Source of the DNA: Nitrospira sp. UBA5698
GTDB lineage: Bacteria; Nitrospirota; Nitrospiria; Nitrospirales; Nitrospiraceae
Assembly: GCA_002420115.1 (NCBI GenBank)
Contig: DIHK01000042.1
Span: forward strand, 112,297 to 176,296
DNA: 64,000 nucleotides
Reading direction: 5' to 3'
How positions within the stretch are numbered: position 1 is the stretch's first letter; every line of letters begins with the position of its first letter. Positions 1 to 8,436 of the stretch are shown here, in pieces. The position numbers were made by a program, and so were the translations under genes. The notes below the pieces were generated by a model. It saw nothing but the letters and a program-made list of their open reading frames with translations, ran no database searches and had not been told where the DNA came from.

Positions 1-1111
1 GTAACTGATCCGAGGGAGCGCGATGAGGCCACTTGAGCGACGTCCAAGTGGCGGCAATTAAGTGTCGCTGCTCCTGTCTCGGAATGATAAACCCAAACCC
101 GTCAATGGCGCTTGTAAGACTTCGTGGAAATGCCATCGCGATGGTGGCGGTCGAGGCATAAGGAATAAGATCCAGCAGCCCACCGGCTATGGGTGTCAAT
201 GGACGCAACAGGTCGGCAGAAACATAGGCCGGTGTGGCTAAGACCACGCTTTCGGCGGAAAGTGCGGAGCCATCCTGCAGAATGAGGTCATACATCCAGC
301 GACCCAGTTCGTGCGATCTCACTCTGAGCGCGTCGACTTGAACTCCTGCACGGAGCTCCACGCCCTGTTGCATTAACCGCGTTGTGAGCGCACTCACCAG
401 CTCACTGAGACCGTTCTTGAGGCTGACAAACATCGTCCGTCGTGGTTGGGAAGACGCACTGGACGAGGCTGATTTCTTGGCGGCCATCATGCCACGCATG
501 ATGCTGCCATGTTGTTGCTCTAATTCAAAGAACCGTGGAAACGTCGCCCGCAGGCTCATCTGTTCAGCATCGCCGGCGTAGATACCTGCCATCAGCGGTT
601 CCAACAGCCGCTCGTACGCCTGAACCCCGAATCGGCGACGGAGGAATTCGGCCAAGGACTCATCGTCTCTGGGCGAACCGGGAGGAACTGCGAATTCCAA
701 TCCCATCCTGACCAGGCCCACCCAGCTCAGGAGTCCGCTTTGAAGAAACGGCCCCAGTTGTTTTGGAACAAATGAAAGGAGTCCCTCTGGCAAATCGTGC
801 AGCCGTCCTCGGTGGAGCACGCAGGCCTTCTTTCCTGTTTCGTTGGTATTGATCAGCTGGTCGGCAAGCCCCAGTTTCGTGCAAAGATCGAGACCGGCCT
901 GTTTTTGAGAAAGAAACGAATCCGGTCCGGCCTCAGTCACGATGTCACCGATCCGATGCGTGACGATTTTCCCTCCCCAGGATGGGTCGGACTCAAGAAT
1001 GGTGCAGCGGAGAGGAAGGCCTGCTTGGGCAGCTTGTTCTTGCAACGCAAACGCGGTCGCGAGACCGGAAATCCCACCACCGACAATCACGACTGTACGC
1101 GATCGAGTCAC
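1..1111 (-). CDS. hemY: Protoporphyrinogen/coproporphyrinogen oxidase, HemY-type (C-terminus cut by window edge)
   Basis: FAD-dependent oxygen-type oxidase of late heme synthesis. The frame is open from a GTG at 1111 to the window edge, about 370 codons, and its N-terminus reads VTRSRTVVIVGGGISGLATA, a dinucleotide-binding GxGxxG fold. Further on come a GPDSF stretch and a GGLLDLIP-like region, typical of the HemY/PPOX amine-oxidase family. Its GTG start overlaps the hemH stop (GTGA, 1108-1111), so it is probably translationally coupled as the last gene of hemE-hemH-hemY. Whether it oxidises protoporphyrinogen or coproporphyrinogen cannot be told from this fragment. The C-terminal part lies outside the window. 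Confidence 0.88.
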   Translation of the reverse strand, partial: MTRSRTVVIVGGGISGLATAFALQEQAAQAGLPLRCTILESDPSWGGKIVTHRIGDIVTEAGPDSFLSQKQAGLDLCTKLGLADQLINTNETGKKACVLHRGRLHDLPEGLLSFVPKQLGPFLQSGLLSWVGLVRMGLEFAVPPGSPRDDESLAEFLRRRFGVQAYERLLEPLMAGIYAGDAEQMSLRATFPRFFELEQQHGSIMRGMMAAKKSASSSASSQPRRTMFVSLKNGLSELVSALTTRLMQQGVELRAGVQVDALRVRSHELGRWMYDLILQDGSALSAESVVLATPAYVSADLLRPLTPIAGGLLDLIPYASTATIAMAFPRSLTSAIDGFGFIIPRQEQRHLIAATWTSLKWPHRAPSDQL

Positions 1112-2058
1112 GACGGAAGACAGGGAGTAGATTCGTGTGCAGCTAAGACGTCTCGTAACGTCTCAAGTATCGCGGCAGAATCATTCAACATCGCCATGCG
1201 CTCCAGCTGCAGCCCCTTGCTCGCAGCCAATTGCTTGAGCTCAATATCGATGTCAAACAGCGTTTCCACGTGGTCACAGATAAAACCGATGGGCGCCACC
1301 AACACGTGGCGATGCCCGGCCTGCTGGATGGCCTCCAACATGGATTCGACCGTCGGCCCAAGCCATGGCTCATTGGAGCGTCCCTGACTTTGATAGGCAA
1401 AATACGTCGGTTGGTTACCTAAGGCGCTGGTGACCGCCCCGACCGTTCCCTTCACCTCATCCGGATAGGGATCCTTCATCGCCACAATTCGTTCAGGCAA
1501 GCTATGCGCGGTGAACAACACCGGTACCGTTGCACGCACATCGGCAGGAAATCTCTGAAGCCCAAGCCGAATATTCTCCACAATCGCAGAGATCAGCCGG
1601 GGATGCCGGTTCCAACTCCCGACGTAGGTCACAGGTGTGTGGTCCTCTAACCCGGTACGAGCCTCCTCCACTTTCTTTCGATAGGCTCCGGTACTCAGAG
1701 AGGATTGCTGCGGGGCCATACAGACTCCGATGACCTGTTCCGGCGACTCCTTTAGCAGCTCGGCATAGGTCTCTTTAATAAAGGGATGCCAATGCCGTAA
1801 CCCAACGTACACTCGGTATCGACCGTCACCACACTCATTCAGTTGCCGTTCCAGTTTTTTTGCAACCTCTTGCGTGATCCCGACAGCCGGCGACTTTCCA
1901 CCGGTGGCACGGTACCGTTCGCGAATTTCTTCGACCAGTTCGGGAGGAGTCGGTCGCCCTCCGCGCACATCGAGCAAAAAGGGCTCGACATTTTCCAGAC
2001 AATCGGGCCCGCCCATCGCCATCAGAAGCACAGCCGTATGTCGTCGTGATTCAGACAT
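1108..2058 (-). CDS. hemH: Ferrochelatase
   Basis: Inserts ferrous iron into a porphyrin, the terminal or penultimate step of heme synthesis. It has 316 residues, close to the usual bacterial length. Family motifs are visible: FTAHSLPERI with the metal-binding/catalytic His at about residue 185, YQSQGRSNEPWLGP near 222-234, and GFICDHVETLFDIDIE with the conserved Glu at about 265. It lies about 100 bp downstream of hemE and overlaps the hemY start by four bases. The hemE-hemH-hemY order is the classic Firmicutes arrangement. The substrate could be coproporphyrin III rather than protoporphyrin IX, and the sequence alone does not decide this. Confidence 0.95.
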   Translation of the reverse strand: MSESRRHTAVLLMAMGGPDCLENVEPFLLDVRGGRPTPPELVEEIRERYRATGGKSPAVGITQEVAKKLERQLNECGDGRYRVYVGLRHWHPFIKETYAELLKESPEQVIGVCMAPQQSSLSTGAYRKKVEEARTGLEDHTPVTYVGSWNRHPRLISAIVENIRLGLQRFPADVRATVPVLFTAHSLPERIVAMKDPYPDEVKGTVGAVTSALGNQPTYFAYQSQGRSNEPWLGPTVESMLEAIQQAGHRHVLVAPIGFICDHVETLFDIDIELKQLAASKGLQLERMAMLNDSAAILETLRDVLAAHESTPCLPS

Positions 2059-2162
2059 TGATCAGCGCCAATAGCTGATGGCTTATAGCAGATAGTGAAA
2101 CAAGGAGCGCCACGGACCGGATGTCGCTCCTACCGCCAGCCATTTGCCATATGCTCTTCATT
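2059..2162. repeat. Intergenic word-repeat element between hemE and hemH
   Basis: Between hemE and hemH lies a patch with repeated similar words in both orientations, such as AATAGCTGATGGCTTATAGC followed by AGATAGTG, and GCCAGCCATTTGCCATATGC. It resembles, in style only, the other quasi-palindromic intergenic patches of this window. It could fold weakly and may modulate read-through from hemE to hemH. No ribosome binding site is obvious in front of hemH. Confidence 0.35.
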
Positions 2163-3188
2163 CTATCGTTGGCTGAGCTTATGGACCATGTCGATCGTTG
2201 CAGCCACGTGATCAACCGGTGTCGTCGGCAAGATACCGTGACCAAGATTGAAGATATGACCAAGACGTCCACCCGCACGTCGCAAGATGTCTTCGACGCG
2301 ACGTTCAATTTCGTGGAGTGGCGCAAAGAGAGCAAGCGGATCAAGATTGCCTTGTACGGCACGATCATGCCCGATCATGGTCCAGGCTTCATCCAGATGA
2401 ACACGCCAGTCGACCCCGATCACGTCACCGCCCGCCTCACGCATCTGACGTAGGATCGCTGTCGTACCGGTGCCGAAATGAATCATCGGCACCCCTTCAT
2501 GCTTAAGTCCCTCGAAGATCCGTTGGACATGCGGCATCACATATTCGACATAGTCGCCGGCAGACAGGCACCCGACCCAACTGTCGAACAACTGAATGGC
2601 CTGCGCCCCCGCCTTGATCTGTCGACGAAGATACCCCGTCAGCACACATGCGAACTTGTCCATGAGCCGATGCCAGGCCGTGGGATCGCTATACATCATC
2701 TGTTTGGTATTCAGATAATTTCGCGAGCCGCCACCTTCTATGGCATAACTCGCCAACGTGAACGGCGCGCCGGCAAATCCAATGAGCGGCACCCGCCCGT
2801 CCAGGGCACGCCGAGTTTGCCTGATGGCCTCCGCCACATAGTTGAGCTCGTCACCATCGATGACTTTCAGTTGATCCACCGCCGCCCGATCGCGCACCGG
2901 ATTGTGGATGACCGGGCCCTCGCCTGCCGCGAACTCAAGATTGAGGCCCATCGGCTCCAACGGCAACAAGATATCAGCAAAAATAATGGCCGCATCCAGA
3001 GGGAATCGATCAATGGGCTGAAGTGTGACCTGAGCCGCCAATTCAGGCGTCTTACACATCTCCAAGATTGAATGTTTCGCGCGCAGGATCCGATACTCGG
3101 ACATATACCGTCCGGCCTGGCGCATAAACCACACAGGCGTACAGTCAACTGGCTCTCGACGACATGCTTTGAGAAATCGATCATTCAT
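2163..3188 (-). CDS. hemE: Uroporphyrinogen decarboxylase
   Basis: Decarboxylates the four acetate side chains of uroporphyrinogen III to give coproporphyrinogen III in the cytoplasm. The protein is 341 residues, normal for the family. The N-terminal signature PVWFMRQAGRYMSEYR (residues about 18-33) carries the conserved Arg and Gln. Also visible are AIIFADILLPLEPMGL with the catalytic Asp, the GFAGAPFTLASYAIEGG loop, and HFGTGTT and NLGHGILPTTP near the C-terminus. It is the first gene of the minus-strand heme group, and the ATG at 3188 is the only reasonable start. No strong Shine-Dalgarno precedes it. Confidence 0.96.
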   Translation of the reverse strand: MNDRFLKACRREPVDCTPVWFMRQAGRYMSEYRILRAKHSILEMCKTPELAAQVTLQPIDRFPLDAAIIFADILLPLEPMGLNLEFAAGEGPVIHNPVRDRAAVDQLKVIDGDELNYVAEAIRQTRRALDGRVPLIGFAGAPFTLASYAIEGGGSRNYLNTKQMMYSDPTAWHRLMDKFACVLTGYLRRQIKAGAQAIQLFDSWVGCLSAGDYVEYVMPHVQRIFEGLKHEGVPMIHFGTGTTAILRQMREAGGDVIGVDWRVHLDEAWTMIGHDRAVQGNLDPLALFAPLHEIERRVEDILRRAGGRLGHIFNLGHGILPTTPVDHVAATIDMVHKLSQR

Positions 3189-3338
3189 GGTGGCGGCATT
3201 TTAGTGACGCAAGAGGAGTCCTGTCAAACAGCCATAGAAGCCTCGCCGCTCCTTCTTCGGCAACTTCTGCCAATAAAACAGCCGACCAACGCTCGTGAGG
3301 AACACGATACCCTGGCGCGGCTCAGGGAAAAATCCGGT

Positions 3339-3366
3339 TTTACTTTCCTTAGATTCTCTGTATAAT
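3339..3366 (+). promoter_or_regulatory. Sigma-70-like promoter for the desaturase gene
   Basis: A perfect TATAAT (3361-3366) lies 16 bases after TTTACT (3339-3344, four of six consensus bases). Transcription would start near 3373, about 100 bases upstream of the desaturase ATG. It sits in the divergent gap between hemE and the desaturase. Confidence 0.55.
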
Positions 3367-3474
3367 GGAATACCAACCTAAACCGGGACGCTCAATTCGC
3401 TTAATTGGGACCACGGCTCCCTGTCTCCCACCACAGTGGCTTTGCCGAATCCCCAGACCTACGAGGAGAACTGT

Positions 3475-4545
3475 ATGTCCGACGTGCAAGTGCATGAACC
3501 GCCTCATTCCATAGGGATCTGGTATTCCTTTCTGCGTTGGTTCGATTCCTGGGCAGGGCTTGAACTCACAAAGTCAGACGGAGCCCCCTCAGATGGCCCC
3601 CCCAAGGTCGATTGGATCCGCAGTGTGCCGTTTATCGTGCTGCATCTGATGTGCTTGGGCATATTTTGGGTAGGTTGGAGTTGGACGGCGGTCGCCGTGG
3701 CGATCGGGTTCTACTTCATTCGCATGTTTGCCATCACAGGATGGTACCATCGCTATTTCTCGCATCGGACGTTCAAGACGTCGCGAACCGTCCAGTTTCT
3801 CTTTGCGCTGTTAGGCGGAACCTGTACCCAGCGAGGCCCCTTGTGGTGGGCCGGCCACCATCGCCATCACCATATCGCGTCCGATACACCGGAGGATGTG
3901 CACTCTCCGCGCCAGGGAGGATTTTGGTGGTCGCACATGGGCTGGATTATGTCACAGACGTTTTATGCGCCGCGCCTCAAGGGAATCTCCGATTTCGCGA
4001 AGTTTCCGGAGCTGCGGTTTCTTGACCGGTTTGATGTCCTGGTTCCCACGCTCACCGGCTTCGGCATGTTCGGGGTCGGCAAACTGTTGGAAGCCTATGC
4101 ACCGGAACTCGGCACGAACGGTCCGCAGATGCTGATCTGGGGATATTTCATCTCGACCGTCGCGCTGTTTCATGGAACCTGTACTATTAACTCCCTCTCT
4201 CACGTCTATGGCGGACAGCGGTACGAGACCGGCGACGACAGCCGAAATAACTTCTTCCTGGCCCTGATCACCATGGGAGAAGGGTGGCATAACAACCACC
4301 ACTATTATCCGGCCTCAACCAGGCAAGGGTTCTACTGGTGGGAGATCGACATGACGTATTACTGCCTGAAAGGGCTCGAGTGGCTGGGACTGGTCTGGGA
4401 TATCCGTGAGGTCCCGTCGTATGTGCGCGAGGGAAAAACCAGACAGGATTCAGACCGCAGCGTCCTCAAAAAGAAGATCGAGGCCGCGGTGAAGGCGACG
4501 GAAATTCCCGCACCGCAACCTCAGCTAGAACTCACGCCTCCTTAA
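3475..4545 (+). CDS. Membrane fatty acid (acyl-CoA / acyl-lipid delta-9) desaturase
   Basis: Introduces a double bond into fatty acyl chains with a membrane di-iron centre, tuning membrane fluidity. The three histidine boxes are all present: HRYFSH (residues about 92-97), GHHRHHH (about 128-132) and WHNNHH near residue 270. Hydrophobic segments surround them, matching the stearoyl-CoA desaturase class. I chose the ATG at 3475 (356 residues) because ACGAGGAGAACTGT, a strong ribosome binding site, sits just upstream; a GTG at 3436 would add 13 residues with no such site. The 3' end overlaps the convergent gene by four bases. Confidence 0.9.
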   Translation: MSDVQVHEPPHSIGIWYSFLRWFDSWAGLELTKSDGAPSDGPPKVDWIRSVPFIVLHLMCLGIFWVGWSWTAVAVAIGFYFIRMFAITGWYHRYFSHRTFKTSRTVQFLFALLGGTCTQRGPLWWAGHHRHHHIASDTPEDVHSPRQGGFWWSHMGWIMSQTFYAPRLKGISDFAKFPELRFLDRFDVLVPTLTGFGMFGVGKLLEAYAPELGTNGPQMLIWGYFISTVALFHGTCTINSLSHVYGGQRYETGDDSRNNFFLALITMGEGWHNNHHYYPASTRQGFYWWEIDMTYYCLKGLEWLGLVWDIREVPSYVREGKTRQDSDRSVLKKKIEAAVKATEIPAPQPQLELTPP

Positions 4546-5012
4546 GCCCAATCGGATTCAGTTTTTGACCTTGGTCGTTCAGCAACCTGACCGGCCAAGG
4601 TCTCTCGAATTCGTCGACTCTCTCCCTCGATTCCCAGTCGCTCTTCCTCTGACAGCACCCAGGCATCACCGGCGCTTAGCTGAAACCGATAGTGGTCCTC
4701 GTTGAGCGTGAACCACTCAACGTACGGGTGCGGTTCCAGGTTCGGATGCGGATCGAGTGAAATGAGATTCACGGTTCCAATCTGAGGATTGGCCATATCG
4801 CCGATCACGTGCCCCGCGGTCTCGTCATCCTCAAAACGGCTGTTTCGGAATCGAATCACCTCGCCGGCGATATCAGGCTTAAAATTACCGCGCAAATAGA
4901 AATCCACTGGCCCAACAACCGCAAATACGACCTGTCCAACGACCGTCCCGTCGACACGGTTATCAAGAAATCCTTCGCGCACCCACCGTCCATTGCCGAA
5001 CTTTTGTGCCAT
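4542..5012 (-). CDS. Conserved-looking protein of unknown function
   Basis: A 156-residue soluble protein that I cannot assign. It has no signal peptide, no membrane segment and no cysteine motif. The middle is rich in beta-type stretches (GQVVFAVVGPVDFYLRG, IGTVNLISLDPHPNLEP) and the C-terminal third is charged and helical. It ends tail to tail with the desaturase, the two stop codons sharing bases 4542-4545, and it lies 26 bases downstream of the DMT transporter in the same direction, so the two may be cotranscribed. A purine-rich GGGGAGG sits very close to the ATG. Confidence 0.7.
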   Translation of the reverse strand: MAQKFGNGRWVREGFLDNRVDGTVVGQVVFAVVGPVDFYLRGNFKPDIAGEVIRFRNSRFEDDETAGHVIGDMANPQIGTVNLISLDPHPNLEPHPYVEWFTLNEDHYRFQLSAGDAWVLSEEERLGIEGESRRIRETLAGQVAERPRSKTESDWA

Positions 5013-5038
5013 ATGCCTCCCCGCTCTTTAGGAAACGA

Positions 5039-5863
5039 TCAGCCGCCGAACGCTCCGATAATAACCGCCAACAAGATCAGCGCGCTGCCGATCCAGCCTT
5101 GTACATCCAACGTCTCTCCAAGAAAGTACCATGAAAGCCAGGCTGCATAGGCCGGCTCGGATGCAAACAGAAGCGCCACCTGTTGGGCCGGAACCAGTTG
5201 CTGCGCCCACATCTGCACGGCGAATGCAAGCGTGGCCAACACGCCCGTCACTGCAAGGCCGGTCAGCAGAACAGGTGTAGGCGAAAACGCACTCCCGGAA
5301 ACATCTTCCCACCATGGAGCCGGAAGAAACAATAGCGTCATCGCCACCATCTGCCACACAAGAAGCGACGGGGCATCGACTTGGCGGGTAAATCGCTCAA
5401 GGCAAATGATATGTCCCGCAAACGCCACGGCGCATCCGAGCGTCATAAGGTCGCCTCGACTCATGGATGTGTTGGGCTTGACGAGGAGCCACAACCCGAC
5501 CACCGCAACCACCGTTGCCAAGACCGCACGCCGGTCGACCCGCAGGAGAATCAACGGCACAAAGACCACATAGAGTGCGGTGAGAAAAGCTGAATTGGAC
5601 GCGCTCGTGTACGAGAGCCCGACAGTTTGGAGCAGATACCCGAGAAACAGAAACACTGTCGAGAGTGCAGCGGCTGCTAACACCGCACGATCATGATGCA
5701 ATCGACGGTGGCTGACACCAAACCACAACAGGATGAGCAGGGTTCCAATGAAAAATCTAAGGAACAGGAACGAGAGCGGGGGAATCTGTTCCAATGCCGC
5801 TTTCGTGGCAGGAAAGGTCGCACCCCAGATGAAGGTGGTCAATAGGAGGGCGAATCGCGGCAT
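5039..5863 (-). CDS. EamA/DMT-superfamily transporter
   Basis: A 274-residue integral inner-membrane protein with about ten hydrophobic segments arranged as two EamA repeats. The first begins LLLTTFIWGATFPATKAAL and the second begins near GDLMTLGCAVAFAGHIICLE. Proteins of this drug/metabolite transporter family export or import small metabolites, and the substrate cannot be read from sequence. A hairpin-forming repeat lies upstream, between it and the small gene at 5952, so it probably has its own promoter. Confidence 0.88.
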   Translation of the reverse strand: MPRFALLLTTFIWGATFPATKAALEQIPPLSFLFLRFFIGTLLILLWFGVSHRRLHHDRAVLAAAALSTVFLFLGYLLQTVGLSYTSASNSAFLTALYVVFVPLILLRVDRRAVLATVVAVVGLWLLVKPNTSMSRGDLMTLGCAVAFAGHIICLERFTRQVDAPSLLVWQMVAMTLLFLPAPWWEDVSGSAFSPTPVLLTGLAVTGVLATLAFAVQMWAQQLVPAQQVALLFASEPAYAAWLSWYFLGETLDVQGWIGSALILLAVIIGAFGG

Positions 5864-5871
5864 GAATCAGC

Positions 5872-5946
5872 AGTGCTGAGTCCTAAGTCGTGAGTTCTGA
5901 GTGTACAGGCCAAGATGAACAGGCTCAGCACTCAGGACCCAGCACT
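5872..5946. terminator. Nested imperfect inverted repeat (candidate terminator)
   Basis: AGTGCTGAGTCCT (5872-5884) pairs with AGGACCCAGCACT (5934-5946) at 12 of 13 positions. Inside it a second pair, TGAGTTCTGAGT and GCTCAGCACTCA, also matches well. It lies downstream of the small minus-strand gene at 5952 and upstream of the DMT transporter. There is no clear T-run, so the terminator role is inferred from structure and position. Confidence 0.45.
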
Positions 5947-5951
5947 TCGTT

Positions 5952-6155
5952 CTACGGTTTGCAAAGTGGACATAGTCGCTGCCGATTCACTCCAGCCTGT
6001 TCCATCGCCAGGGTCGCCCGTTCCTTATCAGGGTAATCGAACCAGCCGCCTTCCCAAAAGTCGCTGGAGGTGGCAGTCGATGGCACCTCCGAACACCGGT
6101 CTCGGTGGAGCGTCACACGGTCGATGGCACGGGCAATATGCAACCAGTAGATCAT
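5952..6155 (-). CDS. Small cysteine-containing protein, unknown function
   Basis: A 67-residue frame beginning MIYWLHIARAIDRVTLHRDR and ending LCPLCKP, so a CxxC pair sits at the extreme C-terminus. The composition (balanced charged residues, aromatic-rich middle FWEGGWFDYPD) looks like a real protein rather than a chance frame. It lies upstream of a hairpin that could terminate it. There is no convincing Shine-Dalgarno at this ATG. I do not recognise a family. Confidence 0.5.
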   Translation of the reverse strand: MIYWLHIARAIDRVTLHRDRCSEVPSTATSSDFWEGGWFDYPDKERATLAMEQAGVNRQRLCPLCKP

Positions 6156-6228
6156 GCTAGCCGGTGCGGGTAAAGGATGAGTGGCAAGGAGCGCTTACTA
6201 TCGTGCCTTACTCCTGTCCTTGACCGGT

Positions 6229-6405
6229 TCACGGGAGGAGCTGCCATTCATCCTTCTCGATGAAGCACTTCACACCGGTCTGTAGCTTTTTGACATCGTC
6301 CTTCTCGAAGAGCCGCATATAGCGCTCGATTCGATCATCCTCATCGATTCGTTCTTCCTGCATCACACCGTTGTTCCCCTTGTACCGTCGAATCAGCACT
6401 GGCAT
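6229..6405 (-). CDS. Small acidic/basic-patterned protein of 58 residues
   Basis: Reads MPVLIRRYKGNNGVMQEERI, then a charged DEDDRIERYMRLFEKDDVKK stretch, and ends DEWQLLP. An AGGAGG ribosome binding site stands eight bases before the ATG, among the best in the window, which makes expression credible. It is alone between the small gene at 5952 and the divergent FmdB gene. There are no membrane or export features and no family is recognised. The dense charge suggests a soluble helical regulator or binding protein, but that is only inference. Confidence 0.7.
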   Translation of the reverse strand: MPVLIRRYKGNNGVMQEERIDEDDRIERYMRLFEKDDVKKLQTGVKCFIEKDEWQLLP

Positions 6406-6688
6406 CGAAAGCCTCCTCTGGAGCTGGCAGTTGCGCCGCGTAAGTTGTTAGAATGAGCAGAATATCGTAAGCTGGTCAGCATCGCTTGCAGAAGGGCTGT
6501 TTGTCAAGATCTGAACGGCTCCATTGGTTGGAGTGAAGACTCGGCGAACTGCAATCATGATCGTCTGTGAGCGGACTCGGCTGAGTCGATCACACCACGA
6601 TCCCGCAAATGCTTCATCAGGGTATATGTCGCTGACAACCTGGCTGCAGAAGGGAAGGCAGGCGAGCAAAGAGAAAGGATGCGATCCT

Positions 6689-7009
6689 ATGCCGCTCTAT
6701 GAATACCGTTGTGGACAATGTGAGAAACAGTTTGAAGCCACCCAGTCAGTTTATGCCAGAGTAGAAGACACAGAGTGTCCCCATTGCCATGCGAAGGAGG
6801 CGACGCGCCTTCTCTCGGCCTTTTCATCCAACGTGGTCGGCGCTCGCAAACCCGGATTTACCGAGAGCAAAGCCAAGGCCATGAACCAGGAACGGATGGA
6901 GCGATTCGTCAAATTGCCGCCGTTGAATGCAAAACGCAATGTCCCACCACCAAACATGTCTGCCGAATCCGAGCCCTCTTCGGCAGACCGAACCACGTCT
7001 GAGTCGTAA
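6689..7009 (+). CDS. FmdB-family zinc-ribbon protein
   Basis: A 106-residue protein starting MPLYEYRCGQCEKQFEATQS, the standard opening of the FmdB regulatory domain. The second cysteine pair is CPHC (about residues 32-35), giving a CxxC...CxxC zinc ribbon. The C-terminal half is proline- and serine-rich and probably disordered. Function in the family is poorly defined; a regulatory role is assumed. The ATG at 6689 is preferred because the domain begins exactly there. It is followed after about 75 bases by the substrate-binding protein gene in the same direction. Confidence 0.85.
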   Translation: MPLYEYRCGQCEKQFEATQSVYARVEDTECPHCHAKEATRLLSAFSSNVVGARKPGFTESKAKAMNQERMERFVKLPPLNAKRNVPPPNMSAESEPSSADRTTSES

Positions 7010-7085
7010 ACATGGTACACCGTCATCTTTTTGTCCGGTTACGACGCAGAAATCATCAAGCCCCTGGTCGGGGTGGAGAGCGTCC

Positions 7086-7907
7086 GTGACAGGACGATCA
7101 TTGATCACTCAGCTGTGCGTGGGCCTGATGCTCATCAACTCCCCTCTTCCGACCTCAGCCCAGGTTGCAGGAACGTTGGTCATCGCCGGCAATGGGCCCG
7201 AACAAGCGACCATCGAAGCGCTGGCACGGGCCTTCGAAAAAGCCAATCCCCGTGCCTATATTGATATCCTGTGGGACGAGGACTCCACGCCGGTGCAGTT
7301 AGTCCAGACCGGCCAGGCACAGATTGCCGTCACGGGTATGAAGGACGCAACACTGACGGCCTCTCAAATCGGATGGGATGGCCTCGGGATTCTCGTGCAT
7401 CTCTCCAACTTTACCAAGGAAGTCACGACGCAACAGGTCGCCGATGTGTTCTCTGGAAAGGTCCGAGAATGGTCTGAATTGGGTGGCCCTGAAACGAGAA
7501 TCTTGCTGATTGACCGCTCCCACACCCAGAATATCCGTGAGACGTTTGAGTCCCTCCTCGGGATCACCGGAAAGATTCCTGGTACTGCAAAGGTCATTGG
7601 ACCGGACGACACGGTCGTCAAGACCGTCGTCGGTACCCTTCCACCACTCTCTGCCGTCGCGTATGTGTCACTGAGTACCGGCCTCTCCGCCGTCTCTAAC
7701 GGTGTGGCCATCCGTCTGCTGCCGGTCGATAAGATCGAACCGGAGGTGCCAACAGTCCGGGACGGGCGCTACAGTCTGCGACGCCCGCTGCTCCTTCTCT
7801 CGAAAAAAGAAACGAATCCTCTTGTTGAAACCTTTATTGCATTTGCGCTATCTCCTCCTGGTCAAGCCATTGTTGGAGAACTCTATGTGGCCATGCCGAC
7901 GAAATAG
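7086..7907 (+). CDS. PstS-like periplasmic substrate-binding protein
   Basis: A 273-residue exported protein of the PBP-like (type 2) phosphate-binding domain group. The GTG at 7086 is preceded by GGAGAG and opens a signal peptide (TGRSLITQLCVGLMLINSPL, then PTSAQ). Mature motifs include LVIAGNGPEQATIEALARAF and DIAVTGMKDA-like ligand-loop regions, and DVFSGKVREWSELGG, a hallmark of PstS-like proteins. No ABC permease or ATPase genes are nearby, so it may be an orphan sensor or scavenging protein rather than part of a full transporter. The gene at 7930 follows after 22 bases. Confidence 0.8.
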   Translation: MTGRSLITQLCVGLMLINSPLPTSAQVAGTLVIAGNGPEQATIEALARAFEKANPRAYIDILWDEDSTPVQLVQTGQAQIAVTGMKDATLTASQIGWDGLGILVHLSNFTKEVTTQQVADVFSGKVREWSELGGPETRILLIDRSHTQNIRETFESLLGITGKIPGTAKVIGPDDTVVKTVVGTLPPLSAVAYVSLSTGLSAVSNGVAIRLLPVDKIEPEVPTVRDGRYSLRRPLLLLSKKETNPLVETFIAFALSPPGQAIVGELYVAMPTK

Positions 7908-7929
7908 GTCCACACTCAAGGAGGTCCTT

Positions 7930-8382
7930 ATGACTCCCCCTATCCGATCTTCGTTCCTGATGCTCTCGTTACTCGTGCTGATTGGCTTCCCACTTCGCTC
8001 ACTTGCTGAGGAGGGAGTGATCGTCGAAGGTGCGGGGTACACACTGCATGACGCAGAATCGATCAAAGGACATGACGAACAACAACTGGAAAAGGACCCC
8101 GTTTGCGATAGCAGCCGAAAGCCAAAAATTCTGCGCGTCGATCCGGACGAGGCCAAGCCCGGGCAAACCATTATGCTCAAGGGTGAGAACTTCGGAACAA
8201 GAGACTGTTTCCGAGGCGTAGCGTTCAGTGCGGCAGGACCCACCAAGATCGATTACAAGTTTGTGAACGATACGATATTAGAGGTCACCGTGCCTGACAT
8301 CCAACCTGGCATCTCATTCATCGATGTCGTGGCCGGCGGCGGCAATGCCCGTTCGAAGGCATTTTTGGTGCAACCCAAATAA
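7930..8382 (+). CDS. Exported IPT/TIG-domain protein
   Basis: A 150-residue protein with a clear signal peptide (FLMLSLLVLIGFPLRSLAEE) and a single IPT/TIG immunoglobulin-like domain in its second half: PKILRVDPDEAKPGQTIMLK, then GENFG, and TILEVTVPDIQPG. Such domains usually serve in binding or as structural spacers at the cell surface. AAGGAGGTCCTT directly precedes the ATG at 7930, a very strong start. It probably forms an operon with the substrate-binding gene just upstream. Two cysteines, one on each side of the domain start, could form a disulfide. Confidence 0.8.
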   Translation: MTPPIRSSFLMLSLLVLIGFPLRSLAEEGVIVEGAGYTLHDAESIKGHDEQQLEKDPVCDSSRKPKILRVDPDEAKPGQTIMLKGENFGTRDCFRGVAFSAAGPTKIDYKFVNDTILEVTVPDIQPGISFIDVVAGGGNARSKAFLVQPK

Positions 8383-8436
8383 CACGCTGCCTCCCCGCCG
8401 ATCAAAGAGTGTCCGAGACCCTATCCGGGTAACCGA

